Source: an uncultured Acidimicrobiales bacterium (GTDB taxonomy: Bacteria; Actinomycetota; Acidimicrobiia; Acidimicrobiales; SZUA-35). From it: a stretch of 53,663 nucleotides of DNA. The stretch lies in NCBI GenBank assembly GCA_938029215.1, contig CALHFG010000082.1:1-53663 (forward strand). Direction: 5' to 3'. This document shows, in pieces, positions 1 through 8,610 of the stretch. Numbering within the stretch: the first letter of the stretch is position 1; each line of letters begins with the position of its first letter. The position numbers and the translations under genes are program-made. The notes beneath the pieces are model-generated. The model had not been told where the DNA came from. It made no database searches and saw nothing but the letters and a program-made list of their open reading frames with translations.

Positions 1-329
1 AGCGCCGACCCCCAGTCGTGGATGACCAGCGTGACGCTGTCGCCGACATCCAACTGGTCGAGCAGACCATCCAGGTAGTCTCGGTGTTCTGTGAACGTAT
101 AGCTGTCGGGGCCGGAGTTATCGAGCTTGTCGGAATCGCCCTGACCAATGAGATCGGGAACGATGCAGCGTCCTTGGCCAGACACGTAGGGCACGATGTC
201 ACGCCACAGATATGACGAGGTGGGGTTGCCGTGGAGGAACAGGACCGTGTCGCCCGAGCCCACATCGTGGTACGCCATCTGTTTGCCGTTGACGGTCTTG
301 AACTGCTTGGTGAGGGGCTCGATGCTCAT
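1..329 (-). CDS. Haloalkane dehalogenase, N-terminal part (cut by window edge)
   Basis: Alpha/beta-hydrolase that would hydrolyse carbon-halogen bonds of haloalkanes in the cytoplasm. The visible 109 residues show the oxyanion-hole motif HGNPTSSYLWR (HGNP at about 33-36) and the nucleophile elbow HDWGSA, with the catalytic Asp at about 105 and the halide-binding Trp right after it. Both motifs and their spacing match the DhaA/LinB (HLD-II) subfamily. The catalytic His and the acidic partner lie outside the window. The ATG at 329 starts MSIEPL, directly before the usual N-terminal strand. It is divergent from the HD-GYP gene at 450, and the 120 bases between them show no clear regulatory signal. 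Ordinary epoxide hydrolases of the same fold are less likely because of the HGNPTSSYLWR and HDWGSA pair. Confidence 0.85.
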   Translation of the reverse strand, partial: MSIEPLTKQFKTVNGKQMAYHDVGSGDTVLFLHGNPTSSYLWRDIVPYVSGQGRCIVPDLIGQGDSDKLDNSGPDSYTFTEHRDYLDGLLDQLDVGDSVTLVIHDWGSA

Positions 330-449
330 GCTGTTGAGTCTTGTGCTGGCGCACCGGCCTGTCCAATCTGAGTGGCTCTAAGCAGGACTGCCCAGGCCAA
401 TAGGTGAAATGCCTCTCGTGCACACCTGCGAACGGGTCGATCAACAAGC

Positions 450-2582
450 ATGGCATCGGGGCCCACCCGCGGCGCGGCGGAAAAAGATACGCAGGTCTGG
501 CAGTCCTGGCCGGGCGTAGCGAGCACGATCCGGATCGTCGCGTTCCTGACCCCGTTGGTCAGTTCCTTCTTTGTCGTCCGGGCGCTTTCTGACTCGTTGT
601 ACCGAGGCGAAGGCACGGTGGGCTTCCTGGCCTGGTTTGCTCAGGCCGCCGTCATCGGATTTGTGATTTCACTTGCTGTGGACCGGCTGAGCCGACGCCT
701 ACTTCCGCTTGCCGCATTGTTTTCGATGTCGTTGGCCTTTCCCGACGAGGCGCCTTCACGATTCGGTGTTGCCCTCAAAGCGGGCACAACCAAGAAGCTG
801 GGCGCCAACGCCGATGCTGTGCGGCCGATCAGCGATTCGATCGACCCCGACGAGGCCGCTGCTGAGGCCTTGGCGTTGGTGGCCTCCCTGGCCCAACATG
901 ATCGTCTGACCCGAGGTCACACCGAACGGGTCCGGGCCTATTCCGATCTCATCGGCGAGCAGATGGGCTTATCGGCCGAGGACCGGGTGAAACTCTCCTG
1001 GGCCGGCTTACTGCACGATGTCGGCAAGCTCAGCGTTCCGGCGGAGATCCTGAACAAGAAGGGAAAGCCCGATGACGGCGAGTGGGCGATCTTGCGAAAT
1101 CATCCAACGTCGGGTGCGGAGCTCCTGGGGTCATTGGCCGACTGGTTGGGGGATTGGGTTCTCGCAGCATCCGAACACCACGAACGGTGGGACGGGGCCG
1201 GGTATCCAAACGGACTGGCTGGAGAAGAGATCTCGCTTGCTGGTCGCATCGTGGCGGTTGCCGATGCCTACGACGTCATCACCAGCAAACGTTCCTACAA
1301 AGCGGGTCTCTCGCCCGAGGCCGCGCGACGCGAGTTGGTTCGCTGTTCTGGCGATCAGTTCGACCCCGCAGTAGTCCGAGCGTTCCTCAACGTTTCCCTG
1401 GGGCGCCGATGGCTTTCGGGACCTTTCGCCGGCTTGTCCGAGCTTCCGTTCGCCAGCTTGGGCACCGCCGTTTCCCGGGTTCCGGTAGCGGCGGTAACTG
1501 CAGCGGCAGCGATCACTGCCACATCGGTCAACCTTCCCGATCCACCCCAAGTCGAACTGGCCTTCGCCGAAGCTGTCACGTCGGTACCCGGTGTCTTGGA
1601 CTCCGACGATGCGGCTGACTCACCCGCGCAGACGACCACGAGCACCTCACCGTCCACCTCGAGCAGCGCACCCGTCGAGTTCGTGGCCGAACCAGTGCTT
1701 CCGAGCGCCACCACGACGAGTACGTCAACCACCACCGCGGCGCCCACCACCGTGGCTCCGACCACTGTGGTACCGACCACTGTGGCATCCACCACGACTG
1801 TGGCTCCCGCGACCACTGAGACACCCACCACGACCTCCACGACGGTGGCGCAAGCGGCTGCGAACCCGATCGGCCGAGCCGCACCGCCTCCCACGACCCT
1901 CATGACGCGGCCGACAACGACAACCACAGCCGCGCCAACAACAACCACCGCCGTTCCCACCACGACCACCACTGCCTCCACGACGACGGCTGCACCGACG
2001 ACAACGACCACCACCGTTCCCACGACGACCACCACACCACCGGTCAACGTGTATTACTTCAAGAACGACGGCACGGGTGACACCGACTTCCAGGTCTTCA
2101 ACAGTCTCTCGACCACAGGACCCGACAACGCAACGACGCCCAACTACGACACCAACTTCGACAGCGTCGCAGGACTTCGGCTTCTCCCGACCACCATCGG
2201 GATTGGCGAGTGGGACAGCAAGAAGCGCCACCTATACGTGATCGAACCGAACACGCAGACGCTCTCTGGGTCGCCGTCTCTCACCATGTGGACTGCAACC
2301 GACGCCGACCTTGGCGGCACACCGATCCCCGTGGTGGCGGTCATCCGAGACTGCAACGCATTTGGCAGCAACTGCACGGTCTTAGGTCAGGCGACAGCCA
2401 CCGTGTCAACGCCGGCAGCGAACGGCTTTGAACCGTTGAACTTTGTCTTCCCCGCTATCGATCACACCTTTGGGTCCAACCGACGGCTGCAGCTGCTTGT
2501 GTCTACCGAGTCGGGTGAGACCCTCCACGTTGCCTACGACGCCAACGACGCCCCCAGCGCCCTCACGATGAGCCTCGGGTAG
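450..2582 (+). CDS. Membrane HD-GYP phosphohydrolase with Thr/Pro-rich stalk and C-terminal exodomain (paralogue 1)
   Basis: Predicted c-di-GMP phosphodiesterase of 710 aa. Order of parts: two or three hydrophobic segments (about 26-97); a conserved FPDEAPSRFG stretch; HD-GYP domain at about 140-320 with RGHTERV (from 154), LLHDVGKL (HD near 188), HHERWDGAGYP (near 245) and VADAYD; a single Ala/Val-rich membrane segment at about 343-360; a Thr/Pro/Ala-rich low-complexity stalk at about 393-530; and a beta-rich C-terminal domain of about 180 aa with a close Cys pair (DCNAFGSNC). All HD and GYP metal-ligand motifs are intact. I infer a cytoplasmic catalytic domain and an extracellular stalk and end domain. 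The protein at 34786-36570 has the same plan and almost the same residue positions. The ATG at 450 aligns with that paralogue's PTRGA N-terminus. Confidence 0.85.
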   Translation: MASGPTRGAAEKDTQVWQSWPGVASTIRIVAFLTPLVSSFFVVRALSDSLYRGEGTVGFLAWFAQAAVIGFVISLAVDRLSRRLLPLAALFSMSLAFPDEAPSRFGVALKAGTTKKLGANADAVRPISDSIDPDEAAAEALALVASLAQHDRLTRGHTERVRAYSDLIGEQMGLSAEDRVKLSWAGLLHDVGKLSVPAEILNKKGKPDDGEWAILRNHPTSGAELLGSLADWLGDWVLAASEHHERWDGAGYPNGLAGEEISLAGRIVAVADAYDVITSKRSYKAGLSPEAARRELVRCSGDQFDPAVVRAFLNVSLGRRWLSGPFAGLSELPFASLGTAVSRVPVAAVTAAAAITATSVNLPDPPQVELAFAEAVTSVPGVLDSDDAADSPAQTTTSTSPSTSSSAPVEFVAEPVLPSATTTSTSTTTAAPTTVAPTTVVPTTVASTTTVAPATTETPTTTSTTVAQAAANPIGRAAPPPTTLMTRPTTTTTAAPTTTTAVPTTTTTASTTTAAPTTTTTTVPTTTTTPPVNVYYFKNDGTGDTDFQVFNSLSTTGPDNATTPNYDTNFDSVAGLRLLPTTIGIGEWDSKKRHLYVIEPNTQTLSGSPSLTMWTATDADLGGTPIPVVAVIRDCNAFGSNCTVLGQATATVSTPAANGFEPLNFVFPAIDHTFGSNRRLQLLVSTESGETLHVAYDANDAPSALTMSLG
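1690..2040 (+). repeat. Thr-codon low-complexity tract (stalk of HD-GYP paralogue 1)
   Basis: Imperfect tandem runs of ACC/ACG/ACA Thr codons mixed with Pro, Ala and Val codons. They encode a mucin-like linker. Comparable tracts lie at 35073-35420 and 47420-47640 inside other surface-protein genes, so recombination between them is conceivable. The opposite strand reads as long Val-rich ORFs, which are artefacts. Confidence 0.9.
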
Positions 2583-2633
2583 CGCGATTCCCAACTGGTA
2601 GATTCCACCTCTCGTCGACTCGTTGGGGATGTC

Positions 2634-3554
2634 ATGATCAAGATCGTTTCGCTCGCGGAGATTCAGCGGGTCGTCGACCACGAAGCATGCATTGCTGCGG
2701 TGGAAGACGCACTCGTCTCCCTAGCCGAAGGCGACGTTGCCGCGCCCGAAGAGATCGCTCTGACGCTACAACCGTCCGGTGACGTGCACGTGAAGGGGGC
2801 ACACATTGCGGGCGGTCGTTGGATCGTCTTCAAAGTCGCATCTGGCTCGTTTCCCGGGTCGGCTAACGCCGGATGCTCATTGCTACTCGATGCGGCAACA
2901 GGGGAACCAAAGGTGGTGCTGGACGACGGCGGATGGCTTACCGAAATGCGCACCGCCGCCGCAGGTGCCATCGCAAGCGATCTGCTCGCTCGTCCCGGTT
3001 CGCTGCAGGTCGCGGTGTTGGGAACCGGCATTCAATCACAGTTTCAGGTCGAGGCTCTACGTCGCCGCCGAAACATTTCATCGTTGAACGTCTGGGGCCG
3101 TCGGATTGAGCGCGCCAACGCGGTCGCAAGCGAGCTTGACGGAAGAGCCACAGACGACGTTGCGGCCGCAGTCGCCGACGTCGATGTGATTATCACCGCA
3201 ACCAGCGCAACCGAACCCTTTCTGTTCAAGCACGATCTTCCCGAGGGAGTCCATCTCACCGCGATGGGCGCCGACACGGTGGGTAAGAACGAGCTGGACC
3301 CGGCCATCCTTCAGGCCGCTCATGTCATTGTGGCGGACGACGTTTCTACGTGTGCCCGGGTGGGCGAGCTGCAGCACGCACCGAGTCAATGCGAGCGAGT
3401 GGTGCCGTTGGCCCAACTGGTACGAGATGTACGGGCTGGCGAATCGGTTGGCAGAGCCTCCCAGACCGAGATCACCGTGGCTGACCTCTGCGGGATCGGA
3501 ACCTACGACGCTGCAGTTGCCGCACTAGCAGCGGACCGTCTGGGGATCGTTTAG
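2634..3554 (+). CDS. Ornithine cyclodeaminase / mu-crystallin family dehydrogenase
   Basis: NAD(P)-dependent amino/imino-acid enzyme of 306 aa, the usual family length. Visible features are HVKGAH (Lys54), FKVASGSFPG (Lys67), the substrate Arg in WLTEMRTAAA (Arg106), the Rossmann loop VLGTGIQSQ (about 128-136) and the AMGAD acidic site near 213. The family includes ornithine cyclodeaminase, Archaeoglobus-type alanine dehydrogenase, delta-1-pyrroline-2-carboxylate reductase and tauropine-like dehydrogenases, and the sequence alone does not separate them. The ATG follows TTGGGGATGTC, a passable ribosome site. The next gene (oxidase, 3601) starts 46 bases after the stop on the same strand, but no shared pathway is obvious. 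Confidence 0.85.
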   Translation: MIKIVSLAEIQRVVDHEACIAAVEDALVSLAEGDVAAPEEIALTLQPSGDVHVKGAHIAGGRWIVFKVASGSFPGSANAGCSLLLDAATGEPKVVLDDGGWLTEMRTAAAGAIASDLLARPGSLQVAVLGTGIQSQFQVEALRRRRNISSLNVWGRRIERANAVASELDGRATDDVAAAVADVDVIITATSATEPFLFKHDLPEGVHLTAMGADTVGKNELDPAILQAAHVIVADDVSTCARVGELQHAPSQCERVVPLAQLVRDVRAGESVGRASQTEITVADLCGIGTYDAAVAALAADRLGIV

Positions 3555-3600
3555 TCGAACCTTGGTAGGCGATGGTTCGAGCCGGTGGCACAGTGTTGGC

Positions 3601-4854
3601 ATGACGGGCATGAACTGGTCGGAGAACATTCGCTACGAGGCGTCGGAGCTGAGGGCTCCGTCGTCGGTCGAGGAGCTGCAAGAGATCGTGGCTTCCGCTC
3701 CCCACGTGAAGGCGCTCGGTACCCGGCATTCGTTCAATCGGGTCGCCGACACACCCGGGGGAGTTCAGGTCACGACGGCCGACCTCGGCCTCGAAGTCAC
3801 GGTGGACCGAGAGCAAATGACGGCAACGGTGCCCGGTGGCTGGAGCTATTCAACCGTGGCAGCACAGCTGCAGGATCACGGCGTGGCTCTCCGAAACCTC
3901 GGTTCCCTGCCTCACATCTCCGTAGCCGGTGCCACCGCAACGGGCACCCATGGTTCCGGAGACACGAACCAGGGGCTGGCGGCCGAGATCAGTGGGCTCG
4001 AGTTCGTTACTGCCGACGGATCATTGCAGCACTTCGACCGATCCTCACCGCAGTTCGCCGCGATGCCCGTTGGGCTCGGTGCGTTCGGAATCATCACGCG
4101 CATCACCCTCGACGTGATTCCCACCTACCTGGTCCGGCAAGACCAGTACCGAGGGGCGTCCTGGGAGACCGTCTTGGAAAACCTCGACGAGATCATGGCC
4201 AGCGCGTACAGCGTCAACCTGCATGCGGGGTACTCCGAGACCCACACTCGCACCATCTGGCAGAAGTCGTTGGTGGAAACCGACGCCTCGGGAAGTGCGA
4301 TTGATCACGACGTTCCCGACGAGTTGTGGGGGGCGCCCCGCCTCGATGTCGTCGAACTGGATCCCGGCCGAGTTACCACGCTGACCGTTCCGGGTCCGTG
4401 GTCAGAACGTTTGGCCCACTTCGTTCCCGAGGGCGCCCCTTCAGCTGGTGGGGACGAGCTGCAAACCGAGTATTTCGTCAGCCGGTCCGACGCCGTGGCG
4501 GCGATCAACGTTCTGCGACAGATGGGCGAGAAAATCGATCCGCACCTGCACGGAACCGAAATCCGGACCGTTGCCGCAGATGATCTATGGCTTAGTCCGT
4601 CGGTAGGAAGAGACTGCCTGTCACTGGGCTTCACCTGGAAGAAGCATCCCACAGAGGTACTGGCACTGCTGCCCGAGATCGAGGCGAGGCTGGCCCCGTT
4701 CAAACCCACACCGCACTGGGGGAAGCTCTTTGCGATGGGCCGCGACGAACTGGTTGAACGGTTCGATCGTTTGGACGATTTCCTCGAGCTTGCCCATGCA
4801 ATGGACCCTCGGGGAACGTTCTCCAATCCGTACCTACGGAGGCTTGCCGCCTAA
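3601..4854 (+). CDS. FAD-linked alditol/xylitol oxidase-like protein
   Basis: Vanillyl-alcohol-oxidase-fold flavoprotein of 417 aa, the length of Streptomyces AldO. The N-terminal FAD domain carries ALGTRHSFN. Its His43 aligns with the histidine that binds FAD covalently in AldO. It also has GSLPHISVAGATATGTHGSG and the acidic FAD-domain end GLGAFGIITRITL. The C-terminal half is the D-arabinono-1,4-lactone-oxidase-type cap, ending in HPHWGKLF-like and DPRGTFSNPYLRRL motifs. The expected reaction is O2-dependent oxidation of a polyol primary alcohol to an aldose with H2O2 release. A TTG 39 bases upstream is in frame, but ATG 3601 gives the usual N-terminus. It is followed after 12 bases by a DUF1295 gene on the same strand. 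Confidence 0.87.
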   Translation: MTGMNWSENIRYEASELRAPSSVEELQEIVASAPHVKALGTRHSFNRVADTPGGVQVTTADLGLEVTVDREQMTATVPGGWSYSTVAAQLQDHGVALRNLGSLPHISVAGATATGTHGSGDTNQGLAAEISGLEFVTADGSLQHFDRSSPQFAAMPVGLGAFGIITRITLDVIPTYLVRQDQYRGASWETVLENLDEIMASAYSVNLHAGYSETHTRTIWQKSLVETDASGSAIDHDVPDELWGAPRLDVVELDPGRVTTLTVPGPWSERLAHFVPEGAPSAGGDELQTEYFVSRSDAVAAINVLRQMGEKIDPHLHGTEIRTVAADDLWLSPSVGRDCLSLGFTWKKHPTEVLALLPEIEARLAPFKPTPHWGKLFAMGRDELVERFDRLDDFLELAHAMDPRGTFSNPYLRRLAA

Positions 4855-4866
4855 AGTAGCGACAGC

Positions 4867-5742
4867 ATGACCACCCAAGAGGAACGAAGCGCAGTTGCTG
4901 GCATCGCGGTGGCGATCGTGTTGATCGCCGGTTTGGCGTGGGCGGGGAGCGATGGAAGCGTGACCGCAGGACCGATCTCCGCGTTCGCGTTGTGCGGCAT
5001 GGTCTCGTTGGCAATCAACGGTGCCGGCTTCGTTCACTCGGTCTCGGTGAGAACCGAACGCTACTTCGACCTGCTCGGTTCCATCACGTACATTTCGATG
5101 ACCGTGGTGGCTCTCGCCACCGCATCCGAACTCGACACCCGAGGCGTGGTGGCCGGAGCCATGGTGCTGGCGTGGGCGGGGCGGCTAGGGACGTTTCTGT
5201 TCGGCAGGATCCGACGCGATGGCCACGATCGTCGATTCAACAAGCTCCTCAAAAGTCCGATCCGGCTCGCCGGCACGTGGGCGCTACAGGCGCTGTGGGC
5301 CTTCCTCACCGCGGCGTGTGCCCTGGTCGTGATCACCGCCGAAGACCGCCATTCCTTTGGTGTCCTGGCCATTGTCGGATTCGTGCTGTGGGTGATCGGC
5401 CTAGGGTTCGAGGTCGTCGCCGATACCCAGAAGTCTGAATTCAAACAGGACCCCGCAAACGAGGGCCGCTTCATCTCAACCGGGCTGTGGTCGTGGTCGC
5501 GACACCCAAACTATTTCGGTGAGATTCTGCTTTGGTTTGGCGTGGCGATCTTTGCAGTGCCCAACCTCACCGGTTGGCGCATCGTAGCCATCGCCTCGCC
5601 GGTGTTCGTTTTCGTTCTCCTTAGCTATGTGAGCGGCGTCCCGTTGCTCGAACGACGGGGCAAGGCCGCCTGGGGGGACGATCCTGACTATCAGGCATAT
5701 CTCGCTCGAACGCCGGTCCTCATTCCCCGGCCTCCCCGCTAG
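4867..5742 (+). CDS. DUF1295 / steroid 5-alpha-reductase-like membrane protein
   Basis: Integral membrane protein of 291 aa with about seven hydrophobic segments. The C-terminal half carries the family signature: GLWSWSRHPNYFGEILLWFG (about 205-224), followed by PLLERRGKAAWGDDPDYQAYLARTPVLIPRP, which resembles the NADPH/isoprenylcysteine-methyltransferase-like core. Members are annotated as DUF1295 or 3-oxo-5-alpha-steroid 4-dehydrogenase-like, and the bacterial substrate is unknown. It starts 12 bases after the alditol-oxidase-like gene. A TAAAGT hexamer ends 9 bases before its ATG, so a separate near-leaderless transcript is also possible. Confidence 0.85.
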   Translation: MTTQEERSAVAGIAVAIVLIAGLAWAGSDGSVTAGPISAFALCGMVSLAINGAGFVHSVSVRTERYFDLLGSITYISMTVVALATASELDTRGVVAGAMVLAWAGRLGTFLFGRIRRDGHDRRFNKLLKSPIRLAGTWALQALWAFLTAACALVVITAEDRHSFGVLAIVGFVLWVIGLGFEVVADTQKSEFKQDPANEGRFISTGLWSWSRHPNYFGEILLWFGVAIFAVPNLTGWRIVAIASPVFVFVLLSYVSGVPLLERRGKAAWGDDPDYQAYLARTPVLIPRPPR

Positions 5743-5819
5743 TCCACCGGGCATTTCGCGTTCGACCGCCCGGCGAGGGTACGGTTTGCGGGCCCGCCAG
5801 CTTCGAGATCGGTTCGCAA

Positions 5820-7106
5820 ATGAAACGCCTGATCGGCTACCAGACCGACGCAATCGAAATCGAAGGTGTCGACACGCTCTCGGCTCACCGTCGGGCTCTG
5901 AGCGTCTTGCGACTCAGCTCAACACTGAGCCGGGGAGCGGTCTCGGCATCCTTTCCCGTAGCAGTCCTCGGCATCAAAGACCTGCTGGGGTCCGAAACCT
6001 GGGCCGGCTTGTCGACGGGTGCGAGCACGTTGGGCTCTGCGCTCGCAGCCGCGTGGCTTGGGGCGTACATGCAGCGGCGGGGAAGAACGCCCGGGCTCGC
6101 CTTTGGTCTGGGACTCGCAGTCCTCGGAGCCATCGTTTGCATTGTGGCCATCGAGGCGGGTCTCCTGCCGGTCTTCTTGTTGGGCATGGTCATGGTCGGT
6201 GTGGGGGCCGGTACATCAAACATGTCTCGGTATGCCGCGGCCGATCTCGCGACCGACGCCACCCGAAGCCGTGACATTGGCTCGATCGTTTTCTTCGCCA
6301 CCTTCGGCGCCGTGTTGGCCCCCAACCTCATCGGTGTCCTCGGCCGATTTGCCGAGTCCCTGGGGCTTGACTCCAACGCAGGTGGATTTCTCCTGGCGGC
6401 CCTGCTGTTTGGTCTGTCGTCGGTGGTTATCTGGTTCTTCATGCGTCCTGATCCGCTTGTGGTGAGCGGCGGCGTTGACCCCAATGCGTCGGTGAAGAAG
6501 CAGGCGGTTCCTTTCACCGAGGCCGTGCGAATCGCATGGGCTAACCCGCTCTCACGGTTGGCCTTCGTGGCCCTGGTTGTCTCACAGGCAGTGATGGTGA
6601 TGGTTATGGCGATGACCCCGCTCCATATGGAGGATCACGGACACAGCAAGGGCTGGATAGGTGCGGTGATCTCTGCTCACACCGCCGGCATGTTCGCCTT
6701 CGCTCCCATCGCGGGACGGCTGTCGGATGGGTTTGGCCGGGTCCAAACCATCGTCCTGGCTGGAATCACCCTCGTTGGCGCAACGGTCCTGACGTCCCTG
6801 GCTGGCGAGGCCCCTCGGGCGCTTCTGTTCCCCGGTCTCTTTCTACTCGGGTTGGGCTGGAGTTTCGGCGTGGTCGCCGGCAGCGCACTGCTGACCGAGT
6901 CGGTAGACGAACACGACCGAGTCGCCGTGCAAGGGGCAGCTGACATGGCGGTCAACGTTGCCAGCGGAGTTGGCGCCCTCACCGCCGGTTTCGTTGTAAG
7001 CGGCGCCGGCTATCACATCCTGTCGATCATGGGGATGCTCGCCGCCGGCGCCATGATGGTTCACAGCTGGTTCGAAAACCGGTTGGCATCGCTCAAGCCC
7101 GCATGA
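5820..7106 (+). CDS. Major facilitator superfamily transporter
   Basis: 428 aa with twelve hydrophobic segments in two six-helix halves, separated by a hydrophilic linker at about 210-235. The segment after the sixth half (GRLSDGFGRVQTIVLAG, about 297-313) holds the MFS loop motif G-x3-D-x-x-G-R. The N-half has the weaker counterpart LGAYMQRRGRTPGL. The substrate cannot be read from sequence, and overall it resembles drug/metabolite efflux MFS proteins of actinobacteria. The ATG at 5820 leaves a soluble N-terminus of about 35 residues. A TACGGT hexamer at about 5780 could be a -10 element with a short leader. Confidence 0.85.
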   Translation: MKRLIGYQTDAIEIEGVDTLSAHRRALSVLRLSSTLSRGAVSASFPVAVLGIKDLLGSETWAGLSTGASTLGSALAAAWLGAYMQRRGRTPGLAFGLGLAVLGAIVCIVAIEAGLLPVFLLGMVMVGVGAGTSNMSRYAAADLATDATRSRDIGSIVFFATFGAVLAPNLIGVLGRFAESLGLDSNAGGFLLAALLFGLSSVVIWFFMRPDPLVVSGGVDPNASVKKQAVPFTEAVRIAWANPLSRLAFVALVVSQAVMVMVMAMTPLHMEDHGHSKGWIGAVISAHTAGMFAFAPIAGRLSDGFGRVQTIVLAGITLVGATVLTSLAGEAPRALLFPGLFLLGLGWSFGVVAGSALLTESVDEHDRVAVQGAADMAVNVASGVGALTAGFVVSGAGYHILSIMGMLAAGAMMVHSWFENRLASLKPA

Positions 7107-7169
7107 GCAGGGCGAACGCCGGCTTTGGGGGAAACGCCGCGGTTCTCACAATCGAGTGAGCCGGTGACC

Positions 7170-7175
7170 TATCGT
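7170..7175 (+). promoter_or_regulatory. TATCGT -10-like hexamer before the 7184 leader ORF
   Basis: TANNNT-type hexamer ending 8 bases before the ATG at 7184. A transcript starting 7-9 bases downstream would begin at or next to that ATG, i.e. would be leaderless for the upstream ORF. No good -35 element is visible. Confidence 0.4.
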
Positions 7176-7183
7176 CGGCGGCA

Positions 7184-7297
7184 ATGGGGTACTTCGGGAA
7201 TCAAAACGCTGCGCTGGCGGTTGGAACCTCGTCCGTGAAGTCGCACCCGTCTTCACGGCCTGCGAAACACCCACAACCGGAGATGAAGTCACGATGA
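7184..7297 (+). CDS. 37-codon upstream ORF overlapping the start of the substrate-binding protein gene
   Basis: ATG at 7184 opens MGYFGNQNAALAVGTSSVKS, rich in Ser, Pro, Lys and His towards its end. It stops at TGA 7295-7297, overlapping the ATG of the next gene as ATGA. It has no hydrophobic segment and resembles no family I know. Its position suggests a leader peptide that couples or tunes translation of the ABC operon. The downstream gene has its own GGAGATGAAG ribosome site inside this ORF, so coupling is not obligatory. Chance occurrence cannot be excluded for an ORF this short. Confidence 0.4.
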   Translation: MGYFGNQNAALAVGTSSVKSHPSSRPAKHPQPEMKSR

Positions 7298-8598
7298 ATA
7301 CAACGACCGTCAACCTGCGCTTGATGGCTGCTGCGTTGGCCCTGGCCCTGATCGCAGCCGCCTGTGGTGGCAGCGACGCAGCCTCGGGCGCCCCTACCGA
7401 GGCCGGCCTCGTGAACTTGGCCGACAGTGAGCTGGCAGGCATGGACTGGGACGCCATTGTCGAGGCCGCCGACGGAGGTACCGTCAACTGGTTCATGTGG
7501 GGAGGGTCGGACACGATCAACAACTATGTGAGTGCAAACGTTGGCGAGGCGTTGAAAGATGAGTTCAACATCACGCTGAACCGGGTGGGCATTAACGACA
7601 CCGTCGATGCCGTCAACCAAGTGCTCAGCGAAACCGAGGCCGGTGTGTTCGCCGATGGCTCGGTCGACATGATCTGGATCAATGGCGAGAACTTCCGGAC
7701 CATGAAGCAAGGTGGGCTTCTGTTCTGTGACTACTGGGACATCCTCCCAAACGCCCAACTTCTCGATCAGACCGACCAAACGCTGCTGTTCGACTTTGGT
7801 ACCGAGGTATCGGGGTGTGAGGTTCCTTGGAACCGCGCCCAGGTCGCAATGATCTACGACAGTGCAACCGTACCGACCCCGCCGGCCGACATGGATGCAC
7901 TTCTCCAGTTCGCCTGCGCTAATCCTGGCAGCTTCACCTATCCCGCTCCTCCCGATTTCACCGGCAGTGTTTTCGTACGGCACGTGTTCTACAACGAGGC
8001 AGACAAGCTGTTCCCCGATGAGGGCGGACACGAGAAGCTGCTGGGACCGTTCGACCAGACTGTCTATGACCAGGTAGCCGAGGCCACGTGGGCAACCCTC
8101 AACGAGATCGAATCGTGTCTCTGGCGGGAGGGCGATACGTACCCGACCGATAAGGCCGCTCTCGACCAGCTATTCTCGAACTCCGAGGTCGCGCTGAACC
8201 TCACCTATGAACCCACTTCGGTTGGCCTTGGAGTCGAAGATGGACTGTTCCCCGAGACGGCTAGAACCTATGGCTTGGAGAGCGGCACGATCGGAAACGT
8301 CAACTACACCGCCATCCCGTTCAACTCGCCGAACAAGGCGGCAGCGCTCGTATTGTCCAACTTTCTGCTCGACCCCGAAGTTCAGCTGTCCAAAGCCGAT
8401 CCCGATGTTTGGGGAGCCGAGACCGTGCTCGACCTCACAAAGGTGAGCGCCGAGATACGTGACCAGTTCGACGGTTTGCCTCGTCACCCGTCGGTCATTC
8501 CGAGTTCGGAATTGGCACCCCTTGCCCTCCCCGAGCTGCAGGGCGACTGGCTCACCACCATCGAGGCCGACTGGCAGAGCTCGGTGGCCGAGCAGTAA
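7294..8598 (+). CDS. ABC transporter substrate-binding lipoprotein, YnjB-like
   Basis: 434 aa. The signal peptide ends in the lipobox IAAAC (Cys24), so it should be a lipid-anchored extracytoplasmic solute receptor. The mature part has NWFMWGGSDTINNYVS followed by DSV-type segments and the block GSVDMIWINGENFRTMKQGGL, which closely matches Escherichia coli YnjB. The full YnjBCD set follows: two permeases and an ATPase. The natural substrate of YnjB-type systems is, to my knowledge, not settled. Here the operon ends with a CitE-like acyl-CoA lyase, which hints at an organic acid, as inference. Translation starts at ATG 7294 behind GGAGATGAAG and overlaps the upstream 37-codon ORF. Confidence 0.85.
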   Translation: MNTTTVNLRLMAAALALALIAAACGGSDAASGAPTEAGLVNLADSELAGMDWDAIVEAADGGTVNWFMWGGSDTINNYVSANVGEALKDEFNITLNRVGINDTVDAVNQVLSETEAGVFADGSVDMIWINGENFRTMKQGGLLFCDYWDILPNAQLLDQTDQTLLFDFGTEVSGCEVPWNRAQVAMIYDSATVPTPPADMDALLQFACANPGSFTYPAPPDFTGSVFVRHVFYNEADKLFPDEGGHEKLLGPFDQTVYDQVAEATWATLNEIESCLWREGDTYPTDKAALDQLFSNSEVALNLTYEPTSVGLGVEDGLFPETARTYGLESGTIGNVNYTAIPFNSPNKAAALVLSNFLLDPEVQLSKADPDVWGAETVLDLTKVSAEIRDQFDGLPRHPSVIPSSELAPLALPELQGDWLTTIEADWQSSVAEQ

Positions 8599-8610
8599 CG
8601 AGCATGTGAG

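Noticed and set aside
1690-2040. Repeat tracts as a CRISPR array or VNTR locus
   Set aside because: Repeats are short, in frame and coding for Thr/Pro; there is no repeat-spacer pattern.
1355-2047. Long Val-rich frame on the minus strand across the Thr tract (also 34946-35554 on plus and parts of 47220-47700)
   Set aside because: These are complements of Thr-codon repeats; composition is extreme and no family motif is present.
7107-7293. TPP or other riboswitch before the YnjB-like gene
   Set aside because: No recognisable aptamer core such as CTGAGA-type THI-box elements; the region is better explained by a leader ORF.
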